Source: Fluviicola sp.
Lineage (GTDB): Bacteria; Bacteroidota; Bacteroidia; Flavobacteriales_D; Crocinitomicaceae
Assembly (NCBI GenBank): GCA_017983675.1
Contig: JAGOAZ010000018.1
Coordinates: 1-45,366, forward strand
Reading direction: 5' to 3'
Length of the DNA stretch: 45,366 nt
Shown: positions 8,761 through 16,717 of the stretch, piece after piece
Numbering within the stretch: position 1 is the stretch's first letter
How the letters are laid out: each line of letters begins with the position of its first letter
Program-made: the position numbers and the translations under genes
Notes under the pieces: model-generated
The model's database searches: none
The model's input: only the letters and a program-made list of their open reading frames with translations
What the model was told of the DNA's origin: nothing

Positions 8761-9180
8761 TTATCCTTTAAGTGCTTTGGGGAAATCGGCTGCTGCAATA
8801 TAAACTCCAGACACTGGATTTTCAACATCTTCAATATCATTCAAATAAACTGTTAATTTGTTTTTTTCTAAATCAACAACGTATTCATCAACACTTCTTT
8901 CTGAAAAAACTAATGAAGAAATCTCACCATCTCCTTCAAATTGAAACTGCATCATATCAGAAATAGTGAACGAAAAAGTTTCATCTTCGCCCATTTCTCC
9001 AGCAAGAACAAATTCTTGATTACGCAATACTTCTTTTAAAACAATATCACCCACGACTTTGAACTCATCTTCCCATTCGTAGCGAATGTTTTCAGGTGAA
9101 TCTTTACCATCATGTTTTTCATTGGCATAAGCTTCAGAAAATGAACTACTTTTTAAAAATACGGATACAAAAAATGACAT
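8761..9180 (-). CDS. Small acidic protein of unknown function
   Basis: This 139-aa protein is rich in Asp and Glu with beta-strand character (FSFTISDMMQFQFEGDGEISSLVF). It has no cleavable signal that I trust; the N-terminus MSFFVSVFLKSSSFSEAYANEKHDG is only moderately hydrophobic. No family is recognised. It is the first gene of the unit with the ABC ATPase (2-bp gap) and YihY, and is divergent from the RlmI-like gene across 128 bp. Start and frame are supported by the tight spacing. Confidence 0.7.
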   Translation of the reverse strand: MSFFVSVFLKSSSFSEAYANEKHDGKDSPENIRYEWEDEFKVVGDIVLKEVLRNQEFVLAGEMGEDETFSFTISDMMQFQFEGDGEISSLVFSERSVDEYVVDLEKNKLTVYLNDIEDVENPVSGVYIAAADFPKALKG

Positions 9181-9284
9181 GTCTTAAATTTTAAACAAAA
9201 GTAAACAAAGAAATTGGTGAATAATCGAATTGTAAAACAAAGTGAATATCCTGCAAACAATAAATTCGTTCAAAATATTCGAAC

Positions 9285-9292
9285 TATCTTTG
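9285..9292 (+). promoter_or_regulatory. Promoter -7 box of the methyltransferase-MATE-fmt operon
   Basis: TATCTTTG fits TAnnTTTG and lies 16 bp before the ATG at 9309. It sits in the divergent intergenic region shared with the gene at 8761-9180. No convincing -33 box was seen. Confidence 0.4.
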
Positions 9293-9308
9293 TGCCAAAT
9301 AAAAGATT

Positions 9309-10481
9309 ATGCTCGCTTCGGTTCAATTACTTCCTCATAAAACACAATCCATAGAAAGACGTCATCCATGGATTTTTTCTGGCGCATTAAAAAAAATGCC
9401 CGACGATGTTAGTGATGGACAAGTAGTAGCTGTAGTTGATGCGCGTGGAAATGAACTTGCAAAGGGTCATTTCAATCATGGTTCAATCGCCGTACGTGTA
9501 TTGACTTTTGAAAACGAAGCAATCGATCAAGCTTTTTTCAATAAAAGAATTGCGAATGCTGTTGCTTTGCGCAAATTGTTGAACTTGTTTCGTGCAGACA
9601 ACTCTATTTGTCGCTTAGTACATGGTGAAGGCGATGAATTACCTGGATTAGTTGTCGATTATTATGGTGGTGTAGCTGTTATTCAGTGTCACTCATACGG
9701 CATGTATCTTCAAATTGATTTCATTGTTGAAGCGCTAAAAAATGCCTTGCCGCAAGAGTTAACGGCTATTTACAACAAATCCATTGAAACTTTACCGAAA
9801 CGGGAAAAGGTAATAGATGGCTATTTATTTGGTACGTGTGAAACACCGCATGTTGCACTTGAAAATGGTGTTAAATACAACATCGATTGGATAAATGGTC
9901 AAAAAACTGGCTTCTTCATCGATCAACGTGAAAATCGTGCTTTGCTAGCAAAATATAGTCACGATAAAAAAATATTGAATACGTTTTGTTATTCAGGAGG
10001 TTTCAGCCTTGCTGCGTTAAAAAACGGAGCAAACGAAGTTCACTCGTTAGATAGTTCGAAGAAAGCAATAGAATTAACAGACAACAACATTGTACTAAAC
10101 GATTTAGCAGATAAACATACTTCTATCGTAGCAGATGCAATGGTGTACATTCGCGAAACGGGGGAAGATTTTGATATTGTGATTTTGGATCCCCCAGCTT
10201 TTGCAAAACACCGCGACAAACGCCATCAAGCTGTTCAAGGTTACAAACGCTTAAATGCGATGGCGATGGCGCACATTCGTCCTGGAGGATTGTTAATGAC
10301 ATACTCCTGCTCACAAGTTGTAGACAAATCGTTATTTACACACACCATTATAGCTGCAGCAATTGAAAGTGGTCGTTCCGTTCGGATTTTAGAACAATTA
10401 CACCAACCAGCTGACCACCCTATTAATGCTTTTCATCCTGAAGGTGAATATTTAAAAGGTCTATTAGTTCAAGTACTTTAA
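9309..10481 (+). CDS. Class I SAM-dependent rRNA methyltransferase, RlmI/RlmK-like
   Basis: This 390-aa protein has an N-terminal PUA-like RNA-binding domain (residues 1-75, KTQSIERRHPWIFSGAL). A Rossmann methyltransferase domain follows, with SAM motif I NTFCYSGGFSLAAL and catalytic-region motif DPPAFAKHRDKR. The layout and length match RlmI (23S rRNA m5C1962 methyltransferase, about 396 aa) and its YccW relatives. Site specificity cannot be read from sequence alone. Its TAA stop shares a base with the ATG of the MATE gene (TAATG), so the two are coupled. Confidence 0.88.
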   Translation: MLASVQLLPHKTQSIERRHPWIFSGALKKMPDDVSDGQVVAVVDARGNELAKGHFNHGSIAVRVLTFENEAIDQAFFNKRIANAVALRKLLNLFRADNSICRLVHGEGDELPGLVVDYYGGVAVIQCHSYGMYLQIDFIVEALKNALPQELTAIYNKSIETLPKREKVIDGYLFGTCETPHVALENGVKYNIDWINGQKTGFFIDQRENRALLAKYSHDKKILNTFCYSGGFSLAALKNGANEVHSLDSSKKAIELTDNNIVLNDLADKHTSIVADAMVYIRETGEDFDIVILDPPAFAKHRDKRHQAVQGYKRLNAMAMAHIRPGGLLMTYSCSQVVDKSLFTHTIIAAAIESGRSVRILEQLHQPADHPINAFHPEGEYLKGLLVQVL

Positions 10482-11803
10482 TGGTTGGAATAGGATACGG
10501 AAAACTCATTAAATTTGCTCTTCCAATCATGTTGAGTGGATTTATACAATCCATTATTTCCATTACAGATGCTGCATTTTTAAGTCGATACAGCACACTT
10601 GCTTACAACGCTTCTGGTAGTGCTGGATTGTGGTACATCACGTTATACATGGTGTTAATTGGTTTGAGTGATGGCGCTCAAATTGGCATGGCACAAAAAG
10701 TTGGAGAGAAAGATAAGGAAGGATTTACTGCTTTTTTTCAATCTAATTTTGTTATTCTTCTAATTGCAGCCTGTTGTTTGACATTATTTGTTTTGTTTTT
10801 TATGCCAGCCATAAACAATTACATTGTTCACGATCAACAGTTAGCACAAGCACAACAATCATTTTTATCTATTCGTAGTTATGCCTTTTGGGCAGCAACC
10901 ATTTCGTTGACAATTCAAGCAAGTTATTTAGCTGTTGGGAAAACAAAATTGGTGCTTTTCGCTTCATTAATTGTTGCAGGATCGAATATCTTACTAGATT
11001 ATTTACTCGTCTTTGGAATTGGTGTTTTCCCAGAATTAGGACTTGAAGGAGCAGCTATTGCATCGACACTTGCAGAAGTATTAGGCATGTTGTTTTTGTT
11101 TGGAACACTTTACGTTGGTAATCTGTCAAAAGTTTATGCACTTTTTCAAAAATCGCTGATTTCATTGAAACAACTTAAAACTAATCTAACTATTGGCATC
11201 CCATTATTGTTTCAAGGACTTATTGCACTTTCTATTTGGACGCTTTTCTTTAGTTGGATTGAACAAATGGGCGGTAAAGAATTATCGATTTCTTTAAACA
11301 TTCGCTATATCTATTTCCTGGCATTTATTCCAGTATGGGGATTTGCTGCAACAACTAAAACATACATTGCTCAATACATTGGCGCGAAAGAATATGAGAC
11401 ATTACCGATTATTCAAAAACGGATACAATTGTTAACTGTCGGTTTTTTGTTCATCACTTTTCATGGTGCGCTTTTTTATCCTGAACAGTTAATAAGTTTG
11501 GTCAATGACAATCCCGATCAAATAATACAAAGTGCACATATTTTGCGCATAATTACTGGATCCATTTTTATATATGGAATTGGTAGTGTTTATTTTCAAA
11601 CGATTAGTGGAAGTGGAAATACACGTGTCACTTTTTTAGTTGAAATACTTGCAACAACAGCATATATCAGTGCTGCCTATTTATTTATTAAAATATGGCA
11701 CTTACCTTTGCAACAAGTTTGGCTGGTCGAATATGTATATTTTATTGTAATGGGATTCGCCTCTTTTGCATATTTGAAATTTTTTAATTGGACGAAAGAA
11801 TAA
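10481..11803 (+). CDS. MATE family efflux transporter
   Basis: This 440-aa polytopic protein has about 12 predicted membrane segments in two halves. The MATE signature is near the start (FALPIMLSGFIQSIISITDAAFLSRY) and the second half repeats the pattern (IGIPLLFQGLIALSIWTLFFSWIEQMGG). MATE proteins export cationic drugs or metabolites using H+ or Na+ gradients. The substrate here is unknown. It is the middle gene of a plus-strand operon: 1-bp overlap with the methyltransferase gene upstream and 3 bp to fmt downstream. Confidence 0.92.
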   Translation: MVGIGYGKLIKFALPIMLSGFIQSIISITDAAFLSRYSTLAYNASGSAGLWYITLYMVLIGLSDGAQIGMAQKVGEKDKEGFTAFFQSNFVILLIAACCLTLFVLFFMPAINNYIVHDQQLAQAQQSFLSIRSYAFWAATISLTIQASYLAVGKTKLVLFASLIVAGSNILLDYLLVFGIGVFPELGLEGAAIASTLAEVLGMLFLFGTLYVGNLSKVYALFQKSLISLKQLKTNLTIGIPLLFQGLIALSIWTLFFSWIEQMGGKELSISLNIRYIYFLAFIPVWGFAATTKTYIAQYIGAKEYETLPIIQKRIQLLTVGFLFITFHGALFYPEQLISLVNDNPDQIIQSAHILRIITGSIFIYGIGSVYFQTISGSGNTRVTFLVEILATTAYISAAYLFIKIWHLPLQQVWLVEYVYFIVMGFASFAYLKFFNWTKE

Positions 11804-11806
11804 GAC

Positions 11807-12763
11807 ATGAATGATTTGAGAATAGTTTTTATGGGAACACCAACTTTCTCAGTTGGCATTTTAGAAGCAATGAAAGCTGCAAACAAACAAATTGTTGGAA
11901 TTGTAACTGTAGCTGATAAACCTGCAGGAAGAGGTCAACAAATGCATGAAAGTCCTGTGAAACAATTTGCTAACGAAAATAACATTCCAGTCTTACAACC
12001 TGAAAAATTAAAAGAACCTTCTTTTATAGCTGATTTAACAGCATTGAATGCTGATGTTTTTGTTGTGGTTGCATTCCGAATGCTTCCCAAAGAAGTTTGG
12101 CAATTACCTAAAAAAGGAACATTCAATTTACACGCTTCCCTTCTACCCGATTATAGAGGAGCTGCGCCTATCAATTGGTCTATAATAAATGGTGATAAAA
12201 TTACTGGGGTTTCTACTTTCTTTATTGATGAGAAAATTGATACTGGAAATATCATTGGTCAAACGAAAATGACTGTGTCAGCAAACGAGACTGCAGGTGA
12301 ACTTCACGACCGTATGATTATTACAGGTGGGGAATTAGTTGTTGAAACATTGAATCAAATTGCAACAGATACCGTTTCTTTAACTCCTCAAGACACGTGC
12401 ATCGACTCACCCGTTCGACCTGCTCCAAAATTATTCAAAGAGAACACAAAAATCGATTGGAAACTTGCAGCTCAAGAAATCCATCAATTAATTTGTGGAC
12501 TTAGTCCTTATCCTGCCGCTTGGTCTGTTTGGGAAAATAATAAAGGTGAACATAAAACAGTTAAGTTTTTTAAAACTTCTGTTTTGAAAGAAACAGCGGA
12601 TCACGATATGTTGTCACTCTGGAATGATAAACAAACAATATACATTCAATGTGAAGCCGGTGTGTTGTGCATCCATGAATTTCAACTTGAAGGAAAAAAA
12701 CGTTTACAAGCAAAAGATTGGCTAGTCGGAAACGCTTGTTCTGATTGGAAAATCGTTCAGTAA
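11807..12763 (+). CDS. fmt: Methionyl-tRNA formyltransferase
   Basis: This 318-aa enzyme formylates initiator Met-tRNA using 10-formyl-THF. The N-terminal domain begins RIVFMGTPTFSVGILEAM. The catalytic region reads FNLHASLLPDYRGAAPINW, with the conserved Asn and His, and is followed by DTGNII with the conserved Asp. The C-terminal tRNA-binding domain is complete (LICGLSPYPAAWSVW). The length is normal. It is the last gene of the operon with the RlmI-like and MATE genes and is followed by a terminator-like hairpin at 12811-12861. Confidence 0.96.
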   Translation: MNDLRIVFMGTPTFSVGILEAMKAANKQIVGIVTVADKPAGRGQQMHESPVKQFANENNIPVLQPEKLKEPSFIADLTALNADVFVVVAFRMLPKEVWQLPKKGTFNLHASLLPDYRGAAPINWSIINGDKITGVSTFFIDEKIDTGNIIGQTKMTVSANETAGELHDRMIITGGELVVETLNQIATDTVSLTPQDTCIDSPVRPAPKLFKENTKIDWKLAAQEIHQLICGLSPYPAAWSVWENNKGEHKTVKFFKTSVLKETADHDMLSLWNDKQTIYIQCEAGVLCIHEFQLEGKKRLQAKDWLVGNACSDWKIVQ

Positions 12764-12810
12764 TTACCGAACTACTTACTAATTTCATACGCATTAATAC
12801 GTACAAATAC

Positions 12811-12861
12811 AGAGTGGTTATCAACAAATATGTGTATTTATTAACAAAACTCACTCTTTTT
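12811..12861 (+). terminator. Probable terminator after fmt
   Basis: AGAGTG (12811-12816) pairs with CACTCT (12852-12857). Inner segments GTTA/TTAAC and AAATA/TATTT continue the stem around a TGTG loop, and five T follow. The stem has bulges, so confidence is moderate. Confidence 0.5.
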
Positions 12862-12872
12862 ATCTGAAACCC

Positions 12873-12902
12873 TTTGTAGGCTTGGATATTCCTATAAATT
12901 TG
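12873..12902 (+). promoter_or_regulatory. Promoter of the HU gene
   Basis: TTTG (12873-12876), an 18-nt spacer and TAAATTTG (12895-12902) give a good Bacteroidota promoter. It is 41 bp before the HU ATG, so the leader would be about 35 nt. Confidence 0.6.
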
Positions 12903-12943
12903 TTGTGTTAAAATAATTGATTCATTCAAAAAAACACCAAACT

Positions 12944-13216
12944 ATGAACAAAGCAGAATTAATTGACGCTATTGCTTCTGAAGCAGGTTTGTCAAAAGCA
13001 GATGCAAAAAAAGCATTAGACGCATTCGTAAGTGCAACTGGGGCAGCATTGAAAAAAGGAGATCGTCTTTCTTTAGTAGGATTCGGATCTTTCTCAGTTT
13101 CTAAAAGAGAAGCTAGAACAGGTCGTAATCCTCAAACAGGAAAAGAAATCAAAATCGCTGCAAAAAATGTAGTACGATTCAAAGCTGGTGCTGAACTTTC
13201 TAGCTCAGTTAACTAA
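12944..13216 (+). CDS. hup: DNA-binding protein HU
   Basis: This 90-aa nucleoid protein has the full HU/IHF pattern: MNKAELIDAIASEAGLSKADAKKALDAF helices, GFGSFSVSKREARTGRNPQTGKEI arm with the intercalating-Pro context NPQTG, and KNVVRFKAG. The start at 12944 gives the canonical N-terminus; the longer frame from 12917 adds a non-conserved stretch. Its own promoter and a strong terminator flank it, so it is monocistronic. Confidence 0.96.
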   Translation: MNKAELIDAIASEAGLSKADAKKALDAFVSATGAALKKGDRLSLVGFGSFSVSKREARTGRNPQTGKEIKIAAKNVVRFKAGAELSSSVN

Positions 13217-13242
13217 GAATAGTATTCTTTTTTAAGATTTAA

Positions 13243-13273
13243 AAGTCCTTTCGTTTCGAAAGGGCTTTTTTTT
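13243..13273 (+). terminator. Rho-independent terminator of the HU gene
   Basis: AAGTCCTTTC and GAAAGGGCTT form a 10-bp stem with one G:U pair and a 5-nt loop (13243-13267). A T-tract overlaps its end. Confidence 0.9.
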
Positions 13274-13341
13274 GTGCTTTTTGTTTAAAAAATGCGTGTT
13301 TACCTACATTATGATGTGTGTTTCTTGAATAAGCTTTTAAT

Positions 13342-13383
13342 GGTCAAGCTGCAGCTTTACCACAATTTACCCTGGTAAATATA
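13342..13383 (+). repeat. 42-bp double-palindrome repeat, copy 3
   Basis: This copy is 12 kb from the other two. The dyads are AAGCT-GC-AGCTT (perfect) and TTACC-CT-GGTAA. Compared with copy 1, the centre of dyad 1 changes TA to GC while both arms are unchanged. It lies after the HU terminator. Confidence 0.7.
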
Positions 13384-13504
13384 AAAGATGCTAACTCCTT
13401 GAAAATAAACCACTAAAACATCACTCCCCTTTCAAATCCTCTTCAAACCAGCACATTTCATCCCTGAAAATCAAACATTTTTTGAAAACTTGTATTTTTG
13501 CAAC

Positions 13505-14185
13505 ATGAAAGAAAAATTACTGGCTGCATTTTACGAAATGATTCCTGAAGCGAAACGTGAACTTTTTGACAAAATCGCAACTGACCGAACAAAATATATA
13601 ACGGTTGTACTCGAAAACATCTATCAAGAACACAATGCCAGTGCTGTTTTAAGAACGTGTGACTGTTTTGGAATTCAAGAACTTCATGTAGTTGAAAGTA
13701 AAAACCAATACAAAGTGCAGCGCGATATTGCACGCGGAGCTGGAAGTTGGGTCGATATGTACAATTACAACGAAGGCGACACAGCTTTAGTTGATTGCAT
13801 CAGTAATTTGAAAAATAACGGTTATAAAATTGTAGCGTTAACTCCTGAAGCAAACGAACACACCATTTTTGATATCCCAATTGATGAACCACTCGCGTTA
13901 ACTTTTGGAACGGAATGGGAAGGTATTTCTGATGAAGTGCGATCACTTGCTGATTATCAAATCAGCATTCCAATGGTTGGTTTTACCGAAAGTTTTAATG
14001 TGTCAGTTTCAGCTGCTTTGTCGCTTCAAGCAATTCGTCACCGACTAGAAAACAGTACTATTGATTGGAAATTAACACACGACGATCAGGTATCAACCAA
14101 ATTAAAATGGTGCCAAAAATACATGCGGAATGGTGATATTGTTCGACGAGATTTAGAGCGAAGACTGATTGAAACAGATAAATAA
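13505..14185 (+). CDS. TrmH-like tRNA/rRNA 2'-O-ribose methyltransferase (SpoU family)
   Basis: This is a 226-aa SPOUT-fold methyltransferase. SpoU motif 1 is visible at YQEHNASAVLRTCDCFGIQELHVV. Motif 2 is LTFGTEWEGISDEV. Motif 3 is IPMVGFTESFNVSVSAALSL. The C-terminal extension (KWCQKYMRNGDIVRRDLERR) is like that of TrmH, which makes Gm18 in tRNA. I start it at 13505 because a -7 box TATTTTTG (13493-13500) occupies the region where an upstream ATG (13490) would begin; the transcript would be nearly leaderless. Confidence 0.88.
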   Translation: MKEKLLAAFYEMIPEAKRELFDKIATDRTKYITVVLENIYQEHNASAVLRTCDCFGIQELHVVESKNQYKVQRDIARGAGSWVDMYNYNEGDTALVDCISNLKNNGYKIVALTPEANEHTIFDIPIDEPLALTFGTEWEGISDEVRSLADYQISIPMVGFTESFNVSVSAALSLQAIRHRLENSTIDWKLTHDDQVSTKLKWCQKYMRNGDIVRRDLERRLIETDK

Positions 14186-14230
14186 TCATATTTTTTTTCA
14201 ACTTATCTTCCTGTTATTTAGGTATTTTAC

Positions 14231-14238
14231 TACATTTG
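14231..14238 (+). promoter_or_regulatory. Promoter -7 box of the THX gene
   Basis: TACATTTG fits TAnnTTTG and lies 33 bp before the ATG at 14272. No good -33 box was found. Confidence 0.35.
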
Positions 14239-14271
14239 TAAATAAGTTCAATTCATTGAAAAAGTAATAAC

Positions 14272-14517
14272 ATGGGAAAAGGGGATATCAAATCTGCAAA
14301 AGGGAAACGTACTAACGGTTCTTACGGTAACACAAGAAAAAGAAAAAGCACAGCAAAAGTTGTCGTTTCAAAAAAATCAGCTGAAACTGTAACTGAGAAA
14401 AAAGTGGCTGCTAAAAAACCAGCTGTCAAAAAAGCCCCTGCAAAAGCTGCTGCTGAAAAAGTAACTGCACCAAAAAAAGTGGCTACTAAAAAAACTACTG
14501 AAGAAACAGCAGAATAA
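14272..14517 (+). CDS. 30S ribosomal protein THX family with Lys/Ala-rich tail
   Basis: The first 25 residues (GKGDIKSAKGKRTNGSYGNTRKRK) match the small basic 30S protein THX, which packs into the head of the 30S subunit. Family members are often only about 26-60 aa. Here a 55-residue tail of repeated AAKK, KKAP and KKVA blocks follows and resembles the tail of histone-H1-like proteins. The tail is probably disordered and nucleic-acid binding. It is monocistronic with a strong terminator. Confidence 0.82.
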   Translation: MGKGDIKSAKGKRTNGSYGNTRKRKSTAKVVVSKKSAETVTEKKVAAKKPAVKKAPAKAAAEKVTAPKKVATKKTTEETAE

Positions 14518-14541
14518 TTTTTTCTGTATTCACATACTTAT

Positions 14542-14571
14542 AAGACTTGCATTACGCAGGTCTTTTTTTTT
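14542..14571 (+). terminator. Rho-independent terminator of the THX gene
   Basis: AAGACTTGC and GCAGGTCTT form a 9-bp stem (one G:U) around ATTAC, overlapping a run of T to 14571. Confidence 0.9.
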
Positions 14572-14664
14572 GTTTATAACTCTGTAAAAAAAAAGCTTTA
14601 AAAACTCATTTAGAAATCCGAAATTTGCACCATATTTTCACGCTTTACAAGCAGTCTTTTTATC

Positions 14665-15735
14665 ATGAAAAAAAACAATTTTGGCGCTGGTCCATGCATT
14701 CTTCCTCAATCGGTATTCGAACAAGCAGCGCACGCTGTTACAGATTTTAACGGCTTATCTATCTTAGAAATTTCTCACCGAAGCAAAGAATTTGAACAAG
14801 TGATGATGGAGGCGCGTCAATTAGTGAAAGACGCTTTGAATATCTCTGATGAATACGAAGTATTGTATTTACAAGGTGGTGCATCGTTGGGATTTTCAAT
14901 AGCCGCGCTAAATATGATGAGAGGGAACAAAAAAGCGGGATATTTAAAAACTGGAACGTGGGCTGAGGGCGCAATCAAAGAAGCGAAAAAAGTTGGAATT
15001 GATGTGTCAATCGTTGGAAGTTCTGAAGACAAAAATTACAACTATATCCCAACTGATTTGACCATTGAATCGGACTTGGATTATTTACATTATACTTCAA
15101 ACAACACCATTTTTGGAACACAATTTCACGATATTCCTAAAACAACCCTTCCATTGGTGTGTGATATGTCATCTGATATTTTCTCGAAAACTATCGATGT
15201 TTCCAAATTTGATTTGATTTACGCTGGTGCGCAAAAAAACCTTGGTCCTGCTGGAGCAACATTATATATTGTAAAAAAAGAAGCCTTAGGTAAATCAACA
15301 TCTTCTTTCTTACCTTCTTACCTCGATTTGAAATTACATGCGGACAAAGATTCCATGTACAATACCCCACCCGTTTTTTCTGTTTATGTTGCCATGCTTA
15401 ACTTAAGAGAGTTAATCAAAAATGGTGGTGTTGCAGCAATGGAAAAAACAAACAACGAAAAAGCAGCTATACTTTATAACGAAATAGACAACAATCCCCT
15501 ATTCATTGGAACGGCAAATAAAATAGATCGCTCTAAAATGAACGTCAACTTTCTATTAGCGAACGAGACACTAAAAAATCAATTTGATGAAAGCTGGAAA
15601 TCGGCTGGAATAGTTGGTTTAAATGGTCATCGTTCAGTTGGTGGATACCGTGCATCCATTTATAATGCACTGTCACTAGAAAGTGTTCAAGTTTTAGTCG
15701 ATGTTATGCAAGAATTTGGAAAGAAAAATGGATAA
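14665..15735 (+). CDS. serC: Phosphoserine aminotransferase
   Basis: This 356-aa fold-type I PLP enzyme converts 3-phosphohydroxypyruvate to phosphoserine. It starts KKNNFGAGPCILP and has LQGGASLGF, the PLP lysine motif YAGAQKNLGPAG, and a C-terminal HRSVGGYRASIYNA. The length is normal. The stop overlaps the start region of serA, so the two serine-pathway enzymes are coupled. It begins a long plus-strand run. Confidence 0.96.
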   Translation: MKKNNFGAGPCILPQSVFEQAAHAVTDFNGLSILEISHRSKEFEQVMMEARQLVKDALNISDEYEVLYLQGGASLGFSIAALNMMRGNKKAGYLKTGTWAEGAIKEAKKVGIDVSIVGSSEDKNYNYIPTDLTIESDLDYLHYTSNNTIFGTQFHDIPKTTLPLVCDMSSDIFSKTIDVSKFDLIYAGAQKNLGPAGATLYIVKKEALGKSTSSFLPSYLDLKLHADKDSMYNTPPVFSVYVAMLNLRELIKNGGVAAMEKTNNEKAAILYNEIDNNPLFIGTANKIDRSKMNVNFLLANETLKNQFDESWKSAGIVGLNGHRSVGGYRASIYNALSLESVQVLVDVMQEFGKKNG

Positions 15736-16696
15736 AATGAAGGTATTAGCAAATGATGGAATTTCTAATGAAGGAAAAAACGCATTAGAAAACGCAGGTT
15801 TTAAAGTCATCACTGACAAAGTAGATCAAAATGATTTGATTAACTATGTCAATGAAAATAATGTTGAAATTATTTTAGTGCGCAGTGCAACAACCGTTCG
15901 AAAAGAAGTTGTAGACGCTTGCCCCTCAATTCGATTAATTGGCCGCGGTGGTGTTGGTATGGATAATATCGACGTGACTTACGCACGTGAAAAAGGAATC
16001 ACTGTAATCAACACGCCAGCTGCTTCATCGCAATCTGTTGCTGAATTAGTGATGGGATATTTGTTTGCAGGCGCTCGTTCACTACACCATTCTTTCAAAC
16101 ACATGGAAAACGGTGATTTCAATGTGCTGAAAAAGAAATATGCGAAAGGTTCAGAACTACGTGGTAAAACACTTTTGATCGTTGGATTTGGACGCATCGG
16201 ACAAGCCTTAGCAGCTTATGCTTTAGGCGCTGGAATGAAAGTAGTTGCTACTAATTTAGTCGAAGAAACTGTTGAGATTTCTTTAGGAAACATCCAAAGC
16301 ATTGGTGAAATTAAAGTTCCAGTTCATGCAACAACAGACATGAATGAATACTTACCCATTGCTGACTACATTTCGTTACATGTTCCCAAACAAGCAAATG
16401 GTGAAGCAGTAATTAGTGAGGCTGCATTTCAAAAAATGAAAGATGGAGTTGGTATTATCAATGCTTCTCGCGGTGGAGTAATCGATGAACAAGCTTTATT
16501 ATCCGCGCTTGCATCAGGAAAAGTGAATTTTGCAGGTTTGGATGTGTTCGATAATGAACCTACACCTTTAAAATCATTGTTGGCGCATGAGAAAATCGCA
16601 ACAACTCCTCACATCGGAGCAGCGACTTTGGAAGCACAAGATCGCATTGGTTTGGAATTAGCTCAATTAATTATTTCTGAATTTGGTCGGCGATAA
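15728..16696 (+). CDS. serA: D-3-phosphoglycerate dehydrogenase, short form
   Basis: This protein of about 322 aa makes 3-phosphohydroxypyruvate, the SerC substrate. It has the NAD-binding motif IVGFGRIGQALAAYALG, NASRGGVIDEQALL (catalytic Arg region upstream), the Glu in DVFDNEPTP and the catalytic His in TPHIGAATLEAQDRIG. The C-terminal ACT and intervening domains of long SerA are absent, so no classical serine feedback site is visible. The ATG at 15728 overlaps the serC stop; an ATG at 15737 is an alternative. Confidence 0.93.
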   Translation: MDKMKVLANDGISNEGKNALENAGFKVITDKVDQNDLINYVNENNVEIILVRSATTVRKEVVDACPSIRLIGRGGVGMDNIDVTYAREKGITVINTPAASSQSVAELVMGYLFAGARSLHHSFKHMENGDFNVLKKKYAKGSELRGKTLLIVGFGRIGQALAAYALGAGMKVVATNLVEETVEISLGNIQSIGEIKVPVHATTDMNEYLPIADYISLHVPKQANGEAVISEAAFQKMKDGVGIINASRGGVIDEQALLSALASGKVNFAGLDVFDNEPTPLKSLLAHEKIATTPHIGAATLEAQDRIGLELAQLIISEFGRR

Positions 16697-16717
16697 TACG
16701 TATATTTAAGGTCAATT

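Noticed and set aside
12570..12929. 119-aa minus-strand ORF across the fmt end and the HU promoter
   Set aside because: It covers the fmt terminator-like hairpin and the HU promoter and has no domain.
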